From: Luteibacter mycovicinus
GTDB taxonomy: Bacteria; Pseudomonadota; Gammaproteobacteria; Xanthomonadales; Rhodanobacteraceae
Assembly (NCBI RefSeq): GCF_000745235.1
Contig: NZ_JQNL01000001.1
Location: forward strand, 1,736,001 to 1,800,000
Length of the DNA: 64,000 nucleotides
Reading direction: 5' to 3'
The position numbers were made by a program, and so were the translations under genes. The notes below the pieces were generated by a model. The model had not been told where the DNA came from. It saw only the letters and a program-made list of their open reading frames with translations, and did not search any database. This document shows, piece by piece, positions 35,018 to 45,501 of the stretch. Position 1 is the first letter of the stretch, and each line of letters starts with the position of its first letter.

Positions 35018-36904
35018 ATGCGTTTTATCGCTCCCTCGGTTCTCGCGCTTCTTCTCGCCCCGGGCTGGGCCTTCGCTGCCACGGTCACCGTCGACGAAAC
35101 GGCCCTCCGTCAGCGGCTTCTTCGGCTCCCGCTGGCACCGCGCCCCGGCACCGATGTCGTCTTCCCACTGGCGGACGGTCGCGCGCGCGTCTTTCATGTC
35201 CGCGATTCCGGCACGTTGCCGCGCGGGCTGGTGAAGCGATTTCCCGGCCTTCGCAGCTTCCGTGGCGAGGATGACGAAGGCCGCACGCTTCGTCTCGACC
35301 TCTCCCCGCGCGGTATCCGGGCGAGCGTCCGGTCGGGCAGTACGGAGTGGCTCATCCGCCCCGGCGACACGTGGAAGAGGGAGCCGGAAGACTTCCTTGC
35401 CCTCGGCAACGCGAGTACGCCAGTCACCAAAACGGGTGGCGCCGCCCAGACGCGGCAGGCACCCACCGAGGCGGTCACGCCCCTGAAACGTCGGCGGAGC
35501 GCGCGCCAGGGAGGCATCGTGCGCTACGACTTCCGGCTCGCCGTCGCCGCGAGCAGCCGTTACGTCGCCAGGAACGGCGGTACCGTCGCCAGCGCGCTCG
35601 CGGAGATCGTCCATCTGGTCAACCGCGCCAACGAAGTGCTCGAAACCGACCTGGGTGTTCATCTCACCCTGGTGGATCGCAACCATCGCATCGTCGTCGC
35701 AAACGCGCGTGGCGACCTGTTCGAAACGCATGAACCCGGCCCGGCGGCCGTCACGTTGATCGACCGGGAAATCGGGTCGCGTCACTACGACATCGGCCAT
35801 GCCTTCAGCACGTTCGAGGGCGGCGACAGTCATGTCGGCACATCGTGCAGCGACGCACGCGATGCGGACTTCTTCGCCACGCACAAGGCCGCCGCGTGGA
35901 GCGGGCATGCGGACCCGGCCGGGTCATCGCATGCCTTCGGTTATTTCATGCACGTCCTCGGACGCCAGCTCGGCGCATGGCCGACCGCCGATGCGTGCCG
36001 ACGCGCCACACTCGACGACAGCGCCGTGGAACCGGGTGGCGGCAGCACGATCATGGGCTACGCCACGTCGGGCTGCGGCACGGAAGACCACTGGCTCCAG
36101 CCGCGCCCGGGCCTGTACTTTCACGCACGAAGCATCGAGCAGATCCAGGCGTGGCTCGGATCGCGCGGCGGGCGTTGCGCCGGGCGACGCCTGACATCCG
36201 CCGTCGCACCCTGGATCGATCCCGTGCCGCTGGCCGAAACCACCGTGATTCCGGCGCGTACGCCGTTTACCCTCGACGCCGCCGTGGAAGCGGCATCCCC
36301 CGGCGATCGCCTGACCTATACCTGGGAGCAGATGGATGCGGGGACAGGGCAGCGGGGGCCGCTCGTCGACGACGGGAAGGGGCCCTTGTTTCGCTCCTTC
36401 GCCCCGTCATCGACGCCGCAACGCACCTTCCCTCGTCTTCCGGTGCTGCTCGGTGACGAGCGGGCGAGTCCGGGAGAAACCTTGCCAACCACATCGCGCG
36501 ACCTGCATTTCCGCCTGACGGTGCGTGACAACGCCGGCGCGACGGCCACGCTCGCCAGCGCGGACAGGCGGGTGCGGGTCGTGGACACGGGGCGCGCTTT
36601 TGCGATGGCGGCACCGGCCGCCGGGATCGTTGCCGTCGCCGGTGGCGCGCTCGACATCCGCTGGGACGTGGCGGGCACCACGGACAAGCCGATTTCCTGT
36701 CACTTCCTGCATGTCGACCTCTCGGTGGATGCCGGCTCGCACTGGCTTGAAACGCCGCTGGCCACGGACGTGCCGAATAACGGCTCGGCGACAGTGCGGC
36801 TTCCCACGGAAGTGACGAGCGATGTCGCCCGTCTTCGTCTTCGTTGCGACTGGCGACCTTTTTTCGCGGTATCGCCAGGCCCTTTTGTGATCCGCGCGCC
36901 GTGA
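35018..36904 (+). CDS. reprolysin-like metalloprotease homologue, predicted catalytically dead
   Basis: 628 residues with a signal peptide (RFIAPSVLALLLAPGWAFA). It has the same plan as the next protein: a propeptide-like region with PRGLVKRFPGLRSFRG, the zincin domain from about 165, the Met-turn GSTIMGYAT at about 343-350, and C-terminal beta domains. The zinc motif is broken. Where the neighbour has HELGHQFGGQH, this protein has HVLGRQLGAWP at 312-322: catalytic Glu becomes Val313, and two His ligands become Arg316 and Pro322. The reading frame is intact, so it is probably a maintained pseudoprotease, perhaps a chaperone, inhibitor or adhesin, or a recently inactivated gene. Confidence 0.88.
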   Translation: MRFIAPSVLALLLAPGWAFAATVTVDETALRQRLLRLPLAPRPGTDVVFPLADGRARVFHVRDSGTLPRGLVKRFPGLRSFRGEDDEGRTLRLDLSPRGIRASVRSGSTEWLIRPGDTWKREPEDFLALGNASTPVTKTGGAAQTRQAPTEAVTPLKRRRSARQGGIVRYDFRLAVAASSRYVARNGGTVASALAEIVHLVNRANEVLETDLGVHLTLVDRNHRIVVANARGDLFETHEPGPAAVTLIDREIGSRHYDIGHAFSTFEGGDSHVGTSCSDARDADFFATHKAAAWSGHADPAGSSHAFGYFMHVLGRQLGAWPTADACRRATLDDSAVEPGGGSTIMGYATSGCGTEDHWLQPRPGLYFHARSIEQIQAWLGSRGGRCAGRRLTSAVAPWIDPVPLAETTVIPARTPFTLDAAVEAASPGDRLTYTWEQMDAGTGQRGPLVDDGKGPLFRSFAPSSTPQRTFPRLPVLLGDERASPGETLPTTSRDLHFRLTVRDNAGATATLASADRRVRVVDTGRAFAMAAPAAGIVAVAGGALDIRWDVAGTTDKPISCHFLHVDLSVDAGSHWLETPLATDVPNNGSATVRLPTEVTSDVARLRLRCDWRPFFAVSPGPFVIRAP

Positions 36905-37027
36905 CGCGAAGGCCATCGCTTAGCGGTCTATCGGGATTCCCTTACAGATGTTGACCACGCACGTGTGGCGTCATGGAGCATCCACCCACATCGCATCTCG
37001 ACGCGTCCCCACGCGAAAAGGAATTCC

Positions 37028-39124
37028 ATGTCCCTGTACTCCCCTCCCCGACGCCTCGTACTCTTCACGGCCGTCACTGCGCTGCTATCCGGCCTCCCGG
37101 TCGCCTATGCCACTCCTCAGGCGCTCTGGTCGGACGTGACGCGTGCTGGCGCAAGTGCCCGGTCAGCGGCGACGACCAGCTCTCCCGTTCATCAGCGACG
37201 TGTCGCACTGCGCGCCGACGGTCTGGCCGCCTTCGGGCAAGCGCGGGCGGTCGGGCGCAGCAGCCAGACCGCGCAGACCATCGAGCTTCCTTTGCCCGTT
37301 AGCGGCGCCACTCGCTTCACCCTCGAGGACTCGGGCGTACTGCCCCCCGGACTGGCCGCGCGCTTTCCCGGGCTGCGCAGCATGATCGGTCGCGATGCCG
37401 AAGGGCGCACCGCGCGTATCGACATCGATGCGGCCGGCGCGGTGCATGCTCGTGTGACCGATCGCGCCGGCGACTGGATCGTTCAGCCCGAAACGCCGGT
37501 AAAACGCGCCCCCGGGGCTCGCTCGCGACATTCCCCGGCCATCCACGTCGTATTCCGGCGAGCGGATGCACCCGCAGGTCCCGCTTTGCGCGAGACAACG
37601 CCGCACGGCGGCGGCCTTCCCACCGCCGCGCCGGGAACGCGGGCAGGCAAGGCACGCACCGGCAGCGGCCAGCTCCTGCGAACGTTTCGCATCGCCATGA
37701 GCGCCAGCAGCGACTACGTCGCGAAGATGGGCGGCACTGTCGAGGATGGCCTGGCCGGCGTGGCGAAGGTCGTCAACCGGCTGAACGCGATCTACGAGAA
37801 CGACCTGGGCGTGCATTTCCAGCTGGCGGAGAACAACGACCGACTCATCTTCGCGGATAAGGACACGGACCCTTTCAAAGGTCTCGGGGACGACGACCAG
37901 CTCGTCCTGCGCAACGCCGCCGTCGCCGCGCAGACACTGGGCCGCGAGAACTATGACGTCGGCCATCTCGTGCATGCTGTCGCTTCCGGCACCGCGGGAC
38001 TGGCGGGACGCATCGGCAACACATGTCTTAACGCAACACGCACGATCGACATACGGCCGGGAACGAAAGTCACCGATCAGGACTACGAAGACGGTGGCGC
38101 GGATAAGGCGGCAGGCATGACGGGCAGCGCCGATCCCTTCGGTGACACGTTCCATGTGGATTACGTCGCCCATGAACTGGGCCACCAGTTCGGCGGACAA
38201 CACACCTTCAACATCGCCGACTCCGGGTCGGATCAGCGCGAGCCCGATGCAGCGGTAGAGCCCGGCGGCGGCTCCACGATCATGGGCTACGCCGGCATCA
38301 CGTCCGCCAACCTGCAGACGCGCTCGGACGATTACTTCCACGGCCGCAGCATCGGAGAGATCCGCGCGTGGCTGGATTCCGAAGGCGGATCGTGCGCCGC
38401 CACCCGCGTCAACCCGATCCGCACCCCGATGGTCGACACCAGCTACCCGTCCTATGTGGCGGTCCCCGCGCGGACACCGTTCGAACTGGCGGGGGCACTG
38501 AGCTACGTGCATGCTGGTGCCACACCTACGTACACGTTCGAGCAGATCGACCGCGGCCGCGCTCAGACCACGGCCGAACTCACGGATACCGGCAACGGAC
38601 CGCTGTTCCGGTCGCGACGCCCCACTGCCAGCGGAAGCCAGACCTTCCCGGCGACCGGGGTGCTGCTTGGCAAGGAGCCGATCGGTCGCGGCGACACCTT
38701 CCCCATGCGCGATCGCACGCTGAACTTCCGGCTCACCGCACGCGACAACCTCGACCAGCTGGCGCACGTCGTCAGCCGCGATATCACGGTCGACGTCGTC
38801 GACACGGGCGCCGCATTCGAGGTCGTCGCTCCCCGGAAAAGCGCAACGCTCAGCCGCGGCAAGGCGATCGCCGTGAAATGGCGCGTCGCCGGCACCGACA
38901 AGCCCCCGCTTTCCTGCACGAGTGTGGACGTCAGGCTATCCGTGGACGGCGGCGAAAGCTGGCTCGAAGAGAACCTGCTCACCCGTGTGAGGAACAACGG
39001 AACGGCGCGCTTCACCATCCCCGGGACCGTCGCGCCAACGATGCGCGGTCGACTGTCGGTTGCCTGTAGCGACACGAGCACGCCCTTCTTCGCCCTGTCG
39101 CCCGGCGACTTCCGTATCCGTTGA
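37028..39124 (+). CDS. secreted reprolysin-like zinc metalloprotease
   Basis: 698 residues from the ATG at 37028, preceded by AAAAGGAATTCC. A signal peptide is followed by a propeptide-like region to about 215, then a zincin catalytic domain with the complete motif HELGHQFGGQH at 382-392 (His382, Glu383, His386, His392) and Met-turn Met419 in GSTIMGYAG. C-terminal beta-sandwich-like regions begin near 480, including VDVRLSVDGGESWLEEN. It is an extracellular endopeptidase, plausibly exported by the type II system encoded 13 kb away. It forms a tandem pair with the degenerate upstream paralogue. Confidence 0.92.
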   Translation: MSLYSPPRRLVLFTAVTALLSGLPVAYATPQALWSDVTRAGASARSAATTSSPVHQRRVALRADGLAAFGQARAVGRSSQTAQTIELPLPVSGATRFTLEDSGVLPPGLAARFPGLRSMIGRDAEGRTARIDIDAAGAVHARVTDRAGDWIVQPETPVKRAPGARSRHSPAIHVVFRRADAPAGPALRETTPHGGGLPTAAPGTRAGKARTGSGQLLRTFRIAMSASSDYVAKMGGTVEDGLAGVAKVVNRLNAIYENDLGVHFQLAENNDRLIFADKDTDPFKGLGDDDQLVLRNAAVAAQTLGRENYDVGHLVHAVASGTAGLAGRIGNTCLNATRTIDIRPGTKVTDQDYEDGGADKAAGMTGSADPFGDTFHVDYVAHELGHQFGGQHTFNIADSGSDQREPDAAVEPGGGSTIMGYAGITSANLQTRSDDYFHGRSIGEIRAWLDSEGGSCAATRVNPIRTPMVDTSYPSYVAVPARTPFELAGALSYVHAGATPTYTFEQIDRGRAQTTAELTDTGNGPLFRSRRPTASGSQTFPATGVLLGKEPIGRGDTFPMRDRTLNFRLTARDNLDQLAHVVSRDITVDVVDTGAAFEVVAPRKSATLSRGKAIAVKWRVAGTDKPPLSCTSVDVRLSVDGGESWLEENLLTRVRNNGTARFTIPGTVAPTMRGRLSVACSDTSTPFFALSPGDFRIR

Positions 39125-39134
39125 TCGACGCCGT

Positions 39135-40415
39135 TCAGAGGCCGAGCGAAATTTCCTCGGCCTCGACGCCCGCCATGTGGATGTGATTCACGAACAGCGA
39201 GAACGCCAGCTTCCCCGCCAGCCCATGCACGTGCTGCATCCACGGCGGGAGATAGCGCGGGGCCGCGATATCGCCGCTCGCGAAGTGCGCTTCGAGGCTC
39301 ATGACGTCGTGCAGTGCCAGTTTGCCGGCGAAGAGGTTGCGCAGCAGGTCGAGACGGCGCTGCCGCAACGCCCAGCGAAAAAAGGTGTGCACCGCGAGCA
39401 GCCCGGTCAGGTAGACGTTGTCCTTCGCAAACGCCGAGCCGCCGCTGAGCGGCACGCCACGAAAGACTCGCTGCGCCGAGTGGAAACTGTCGGCGACGTT
39501 CTGCCCGCACTCACGGAAGTACCGGAACACCTCGACGAAATCGGCACCGTTCAGGGCCATGTCGATCGCCAGGATGCGCAGGCTGATTCGCTTCAGCCGC
39601 GAGATATCGATGGCGCCGGACATCAGCTCGGCGAACACCGCCAGGCCCTCCTGCGTCGCGGTGACACGTGGCGACGTGCGCGCCAGCGATGCCAGGACCG
39701 GCTGCTCGCGACCATTCAACGCGGTGAGCGAATGGACGAAGGCCTCATGGGCCAGCAACTGGTGACGATCGTATTCGGTAAAACGGATACCACCGCGCAG
39801 ACGGATGCGGGTCGCGCCGGCCGCCGCCTTCGCGGTCAGCTCCGGATCCACCTCGACGGAGATGGTGCCTGGCGAGAAGAACGCGTCCAGCTGGGAGGCC
39901 ATGTCGCGGCGCAGCTCTTCCGCGGGGATGTTGCCGGTGGCGTCTTCGGTTTCAAGGTCCGCGCCCAGTTCGTCCGCCAGGTCCACGAAATAGCGGGCGG
40001 CATCCAGGTTGCTGCGGTTACTGCCCGGTATGGCATCGCCGGGGCGACCGTAAAGCGCGACGGATGCCTGCGTGACGCCGTCGGTGCCGGCGGACTCGAG
40101 CATCTGCGTGGCGATCCGCCACGACTCGGCCGTGCGCCGCAGGTAGTCGGCGATCGGATGATCCTCGGACGCTTCGGCCTCGATCGCCTCCAGCTCGGCG
40201 CGCGTGTCGCCCAGTCGCGGCGGGTGGTAGGCGATGGTCGGGATCGAGAGCCGTCCGGCGCCAAACTCCGCGATCAGGCGTTCTTCGACCGAGGCGGGCC
40301 AGGAGACCGTGGGCAGGATACGGATGGCGCGGACGGCAGCGAGCAGGCGCTGGTCGAGCATCGCGTACCGCCGCATCTCGGCAGAGAGGTCAGACGGGGC
40401 GGCGTAGGCGTGCAT
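39135..40415 (-). CDS. QEGLA-motif protein (DUF1704, tyrosine-carboxypeptidase-like)
   Basis: 426 residues. The zinc-type motif HEAFVH in QLLAHEAFVHSLT and, about 35 residues later, TQEGLAVFAE define the 'flavohemoglobin expression-modulating QEGLA motif' family (DUF1704). Relatives include eukaryotic tubulin tyrosine carboxypeptidase-type enzymes. The bacterial substrate is unknown. It is cytoplasmic, with no signal peptide. It lies 11 bases from the ferredoxin reductase gene on the same strand and is likely cotranscribed. Confidence 0.88.
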   Translation of the reverse strand: MHAYAAPSDLSAEMRRYAMLDQRLLAAVRAIRILPTVSWPASVEERLIAEFGAGRLSIPTIAYHPPRLGDTRAELEAIEAEASEDHPIADYLRRTAESWRIATQMLESAGTDGVTQASVALYGRPGDAIPGSNRSNLDAARYFVDLADELGADLETEDATGNIPAEELRRDMASQLDAFFSPGTISVEVDPELTAKAAAGATRIRLRGGIRFTEYDRHQLLAHEAFVHSLTALNGREQPVLASLARTSPRVTATQEGLAVFAELMSGAIDISRLKRISLRILAIDMALNGADFVEVFRYFRECGQNVADSFHSAQRVFRGVPLSGGSAFAKDNVYLTGLLAVHTFFRWALRQRRLDLLRNLFAGKLALHDVMSLEAHFASGDIAAPRYLPPWMQHVHGLAGKLAFSLFVNHIHMAGVEAEEISLGL

Positions 40416-40426
40416 GGGGGGCGAGT

Positions 40427-41173
40427 TTAGCGCGAGGAGATGTATTTCTCCCGGCGAATATGCTGGACGGGCAGACCATGGTCTTTCAGTGCCGAAAACG
40501 CGGCATCGACCATGTTGGGATTGCCGCAGAGGTAGGCGATATCCCCCTCGGCGCTGGGCTCCAGCTCCGCCAGCATGTCCTGAACGTAACCCAGGCGGTC
40601 GTGCGGACGCGGGCTGGGACGGGCGCCGCGGGACAGGCAGGCGTGAAAGGTGAAGCCCTCATGTTTGCGCGCGAAGGCCTCGAACTCCTCGCCGTAGAGC
40701 AGTTCACCCTCGTTGCGGGCGCCGTAAAGCAGCACGAAACGGCAGCCGCGACTGGCGATCAGGGCCTCGATCTGCGGCAGCATGGCCCGGTACGGGGTCA
40801 CGCCGGTGCCCGTGGCGATCAGGATATAACGCGCGTTCCGGTCGCCGTCCATCAGGCAGAAGCGGCCGTAAGGGCCGCTGGCGTCCACGGTCTGGCCGTG
40901 TTCCAGGTCGCCCAGCAGCTTCGTCGCCGCCCCGCCCTCGACATAGCTCACGGCGATCTCGATCCGCTGGACCGGGCTGCTGCCGTCACCCACGCTGCCG
41001 ACCGAGTAGCTGCGCTTGGTCGCCTTGCCGTCGTCGTAGTGGAAGTGGACCTGCAGGAACTGGCCCGGGACAAAGGCCAGCGGCTGACCGTCCACCCGCT
41101 CGAACGACAGGTGCCGGACCGAGGGGGCAAGCATGAAGCTGTCGGTCAGACGGAGCTCGAATTGTTCGGCCAT
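40427..41173 (-). CDS. ferredoxin-NADP(+) reductase
   Basis: 248 residues from the ATG at 41173. FAD-binding motif RSYSVGS, the pyrophosphate-binding IATGTGVTPYRAMLP and the NADP-binding ending CGNPNMVDAAFSALKDHG are all visible, with the C-terminal tail as in bacterial Fpr. It exchanges electrons between NADPH and ferredoxin or flavodoxin, often in redox-stress response. An earlier in-frame start 36 codons upstream is rejected as it overlaps the ABC promoter. Confidence 0.92.
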   Translation of the reverse strand: MAEQFELRLTDSFMLAPSVRHLSFERVDGQPLAFVPGQFLQVHFHYDDGKATKRSYSVGSVGDGSSPVQRIEIAVSYVEGGAATKLLGDLEHGQTVDASGPYGRFCLMDGDRNARYILIATGTGVTPYRAMLPQIEALIASRGCRFVLLYGARNEGELLYGEEFEAFARKHEGFTFHACLSRGARPSPRPHDRLGYVQDMLAELEPSAEGDIAYLCGNPNMVDAAFSALKDHGLPVQHIRREKYISSR

Positions 41174-41255
41174 GGAAAGTCTCTGTTGACGCCAGGGAAC
41201 GAGGGGACCCGGCAAAGCCCGGTATAATAGGCGGCTTGTCATCCCGGCGCAGCCC

Positions 41256-42184
<929 letters not shown>

Positions 42185-42188
<4 letters not shown>

Positions 42189-42958
42189 GCGCCTCCACCA
42201 ACCTCGTCGCGCTGGGCACTCTCGTCCGTCGCGAGATCATGCGCATCATGCGTATCTGGACGCAGACGCTGATCCCGCCGGCCATCACGATGACGCTGTA
42301 CTTCGTCATCTTCGGCAAGCTGATCGGCAGCCGCATCGGTGAAATGCATGGTTTCACGTACATGCAGTACATCGTGCCGGGTCTGGTCATGATGAGCATC
42401 ATCACCAACAGCTACGGCAACATCTCGTCATCCTTCTTCGGCGCCAAGTTCGGCCGATACGTGGAAGAGATGCTGGTGTCGCCGATGCCCAACTGGGTGA
42501 TCCTGCTCGGCTACGTCATCGGCGCCGTCGTGCGTGGCGTGGTCGTCGGCGCACTGGTGCTGCTGATCGCGCTGTTCTTCACCGACCTGCACGTGTCCCA
42601 TCCGATCATCACCTTCCTGTCGGTCGTACTGGGTGCCACGGTGTTTTCGCTGGCCGGCTTCGTCAATGCCGTATTCGCGAAGAAGTTCGACGACATCGCG
42701 CTGGTCCCGACCTTCGTGCTCACCCCGCTGACCTACCTGGGCGGCGTGTTCTACTCGGTCGACCTGCTCGGCCAGCCGTGGCGCTCGATCTCGCTGGTCA
42801 ACCCGATCCTGTACATGGTCAACGCGTTCCGCTTCGGCGTGCTCGGCGTCAGCGACGTGCCCATCGTCACGGCGTTCATCGTGATGATCGTCTTCGTGGT
42901 CGGCCTGTCGGCCGTGGCACTGCGCCTGCTCAGCCGCGGCGTCGGAATGCGTTCGTAA
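42185..42958 (+). CDS. ABC transporter permease (YadH/ABC-2 type)
   Basis: 257 residues from the ATG at 42185, translationally coupled to the ATPase by an ATGA overlap. Six hydrophobic segments and the ABC-2 signature toward the C-terminus (LTYLGGVFYSVDLLGQPW...NPILYMVNAFR) identify the YadH group. The pair forms a full exporter in the inner membrane; the substrate is not known. rluF starts 4 bases downstream, so at least these three genes are likely one transcript. Confidence 0.93.
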
Positions 42959-42962
42959 GCCG

Positions 42963-43682
42963 ATGCGCGTCAACAAGTACATCAGCGAGGCGGGACTCTG
43001 CTCGCGACGCGAGGCCGACGAGCTGCTCATCGCCGGCCGCGTTACGATCAACGACGAAGTCGTGAGCACGGGCGCCAAGGCGCTCGACGGCGACGTGGTC
43101 AAGGTCGATGGCGAGGTGGTGGTCGCGCGCACGCTGATCGCAAGCCCGTCCAGAAGCCGCGGCGTGTACATCGCACTGAACAAGCCGGTCGGTATCACCT
43201 GCACGACGGACCAGACCGTCGACGGCAACATCGTCGACTTCGTCGACCATCCGCAGCGCATCTTTCCGATCGGTCGGCTGGACAAGGACTCCGAAGGCCT
43301 CATCCTGATGACCAGCAACGGGGACATCGTCAACGAGATCCTGCGTGCGGAGAACAACCACGAGAAGGAATACCTCGTGGCGGTGAACAAGTCGGTGACC
43401 GATGAGTTTCTGCGCGGCATGGCCAGGGGCGTGCGCATCCATGGGCAGATGACCCGGCCGTGCAAGGTGAGGAAGATCGCGAAGTTCGGTTTCGCCATCA
43501 TCCTCACGCAGGGTCTGAACCGGCAGATCCGCCTGATGGCCGCCGAGTTCGGCTACCGGGTGACCCAGCTGCGGCGCGTGCGCGTCGTCAACGTGAAGCT
43601 GGGGCACCTGAAGCCCGGCCAGTGGCGGAACCTGACCGAGGCCGAACTGAAGGGCCTCCTGCCCTCGCGGACCCAATGGTAG
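42963..43682 (+). CDS. rluF: 23S rRNA pseudouridine synthase F
   Basis: 239 residues. An N-terminal S4 RNA-binding domain (MRVNKYISEAGLCSRREADE) is followed by the RsuA/RluBEF catalytic domain, with catalytic Asp in IGRLDKDSEGLILMTSNGD. The NNHEKEYLVAVNK segment is characteristic of RluF, which makes pseudouridine 2604 (and 2605) of 23S rRNA. It overlaps the remnant reading frame region immediately after its stop and belongs to the ABC exporter transcript. Confidence 0.92.
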   Translation: MRVNKYISEAGLCSRREADELLIAGRVTINDEVVSTGAKALDGDVVKVDGEVVVARTLIASPSRSRGVYIALNKPVGITCTTDQTVDGNIVDFVDHPQRIFPIGRLDKDSEGLILMTSNGDIVNEILRAENNHEKEYLVAVNKSVTDEFLRGMARGVRIHGQMTRPCKVRKIAKFGFAIILTQGLNRQIRLMAAEFGYRVTQLRRVRVVNVKLGHLKPGQWRNLTEAELKGLLPSRTQW

Positions 43683-43686
43683 GTAG

Positions 43687-44076
43687 TTTCGCCTACGACG
43701 CATCAGCAATGACATCCGTGCAGGTGTGATCCCTCGTGGTGGACGCATACGCGGTGAAATCGGCGGCGCTACGTGCGGCTCCTGTGAGGATGCCATGCGC
43801 AAACTGTCGGACGAATACGGCATCGAGGTCAGGGTCAGCCACATGTTCGGCTCCACGGGTGAGCCGCTACTGGCCCGTGACGTGTTGGACAGCGCGCGCG
43901 CCGCCCAGATTCGCCGCGACCTGAGTCCGCGCGCTCTCGACCGGACGTTCAAGGGCTTTTCGTGGCGGCGGCGGTCGTTTCGCCTGGGTCCACCGCGCCT
44001 GCCCCGGGTCTCGGAGGGTTCGTCCACGGAAGACAACACCGTCTCTGCGGAACCGTCCGCCGCGCCCGGATGCTGA
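43687..44076 (+). pseudogene. 5'-truncated fragment of a deaminase-like (B-family) gene
   Basis: Starting right after the in-frame TAG at 43684-43686, the frame reads RRISNDIRAGVIPRGGRIRG and continues to ATCGSCEDAMRKLSDEYGIEVRVSH. This aligns with the B proteins of the 45.5-49.7 kb module, for example IERDIRDGLVSSGGTLRG and PCGACESALRTLSDRWGISVRVTH. The N-terminal signal peptide, strands and the D-A-E helix are missing, and Pro of P-C-x-x-C is Thr. A GTG at 43726 could start a 116-residue protein. It lies on the opposite strand to the module, so it is a separate, decayed or deleted third copy. The C-terminal half is poorly conserved. Confidence 0.75.
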
Positions 44077-44116
44077 CAGGGAGGGCTACCGGGGGACGAT
44101 GTGCGATCATGCCGCC

Positions 44117-45493
44117 ATGGATACCTTTGCTTCCCTGCCCCTAAAGCCCGCCCTGCTCTCCGCCATCGACGGCCTCGGCTACACGTCGATGACGCCGATC
44201 CAGCGGGACAGCCTGCCGCCGATTCTGGAGGGCCGCGACGTCATCGCCCAGGCCCGCACCGGTAGTGGCAAGACAGCGGCGTTCGGGCTGGGGCTGCTAC
44301 AGCAGCTCGACCCCGACGAAATCCGCCTGCAGGCACTCGTGCTGTGCCCCACCCGTGAGCTGGCCGACCAGGTCAGCAAGGCGCTGCGACGGCTGGCCGT
44401 GAACATCCCGAACGTGAAGCTGCTGACACTCTGCGGTGGCATGCCGCTCGGCCCGCAGCTGGCGTCGCTGGAACACGATCCGCACATCGTCGTCGGCACG
44501 CCCGGCCGGGTGCAGGAGCACCTCAAACGCGAGAGCCTGCACGGTGGCGGCATCAAGATGCTGGTGCTGGACGAGGCGGACCGGATGCTCGACATGGGCT
44601 TCGAGGAAGCCATCGACGACATCGTCAAGCGCATTTCGAAGCACCACCAGACCCTGCTGTTCTCCGCCACGTATCCGGATGACATCCGCACGATGAGCGG
44701 ACGCGTCCAGCGCGACCCCGTCACGGTCACCGCTGACGAGCCGCACGACGTCCCGACCATCGAGCAACGCGTGGTCGAGGTCGAGCCCGCGCAGAAAGCC
44801 GACGTGCTTGCGCGCATCCTGTCGCACGAAAAACCCGATGCCACCCTGGTCTTCTGCAACATGCGCAAGGACACCGAGAGTCTGGCCGCTGAGCTCGACC
44901 GGCGCGGCTTCACGGCGCTTGCCCTGCATGGCGACCTCGAACAACGCGATCGTGACGAGGTGCTGGTGCGCTTCGCCAATCACAGCTGCTCGATCCTCGT
45001 GGCGACCGACGTCGCCGCGCGCGGACTCGACATCGCCGCCCTGCCCCTCGTGGTGAGCTACGACATCGCACACGACGTGGACACGCACACGCATCGCATC
45101 GGGCGCACGGGACGTGCCGGCGCCAACGGCATGGCCATTTCGCTGGCGAGCTCCCGCGAGTTGCCGAAGATCAAGGCGATCGAAGAGCGTCTCGGCGGCA
45201 CGATCCCGCGGCATCCGGCCCGCGCGCAACCCGAAGGGAAGAAAGTCCTCAACCTCGCACCGATGAAGACCCTGGTCATCGACGGTGGCCGCAAAGACAA
45301 GATGCGGCCCGGTGACATCCTCGGTGCGCTGACCGGCGACGCGGGCCTGGACGGCAAGGACATCGGCAAGATCGACGTGTTTGCGACGCGCGCATACGTG
45401 GCGATCCGACGGGATCTTGCCAACCGGGCGCTCGAGCGCTTGCGCGCCGGGAAGATCAAGGGGCGCACGTTTCGCGTACGCCCCCTGGGTTGA
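44117..45493 (+). CDS. dbpA: ATP-dependent RNA helicase DbpA
   Basis: 458 residues from the ATG at 44117. DEAD-box motifs are intact: Q motif TPIQRDSLP, motif I ARTGSGKT, PTRELADQ, motif II VLDEADRML, SAT, and motif VI HRIGRTGRAG. The C-terminal domain (about 380-458) matches the DbpA RNA-binding domain that recognises hairpin 92 of 23S rRNA, with TLVIDGGRKDKMRPGDILGAL. It acts in 50S subunit assembly, a function in line with nearby rluF. It is convergent with the B2 gene; the stops are 8 bases apart. Confidence 0.93.
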   Translation: MDTFASLPLKPALLSAIDGLGYTSMTPIQRDSLPPILEGRDVIAQARTGSGKTAAFGLGLLQQLDPDEIRLQALVLCPTRELADQVSKALRRLAVNIPNVKLLTLCGGMPLGPQLASLEHDPHIVVGTPGRVQEHLKRESLHGGGIKMLVLDEADRMLDMGFEEAIDDIVKRISKHHQTLLFSATYPDDIRTMSGRVQRDPVTVTADEPHDVPTIEQRVVEVEPAQKADVLARILSHEKPDATLVFCNMRKDTESLAAELDRRGFTALALHGDLEQRDRDEVLVRFANHSCSILVATDVAARGLDIAALPLVVSYDIAHDVDTHTHRIGRTGRAGANGMAISLASSRELPKIKAIEERLGGTIPRHPARAQPEGKKVLNLAPMKTLVIDGGRKDKMRPGDILGALTGDAGLDGKDIGKIDVFATRAYVAIRRDLANRALERLRAGKIKGRTFRVRPLG

Positions 45494-45501
45494 CGGCTCG
45501 C

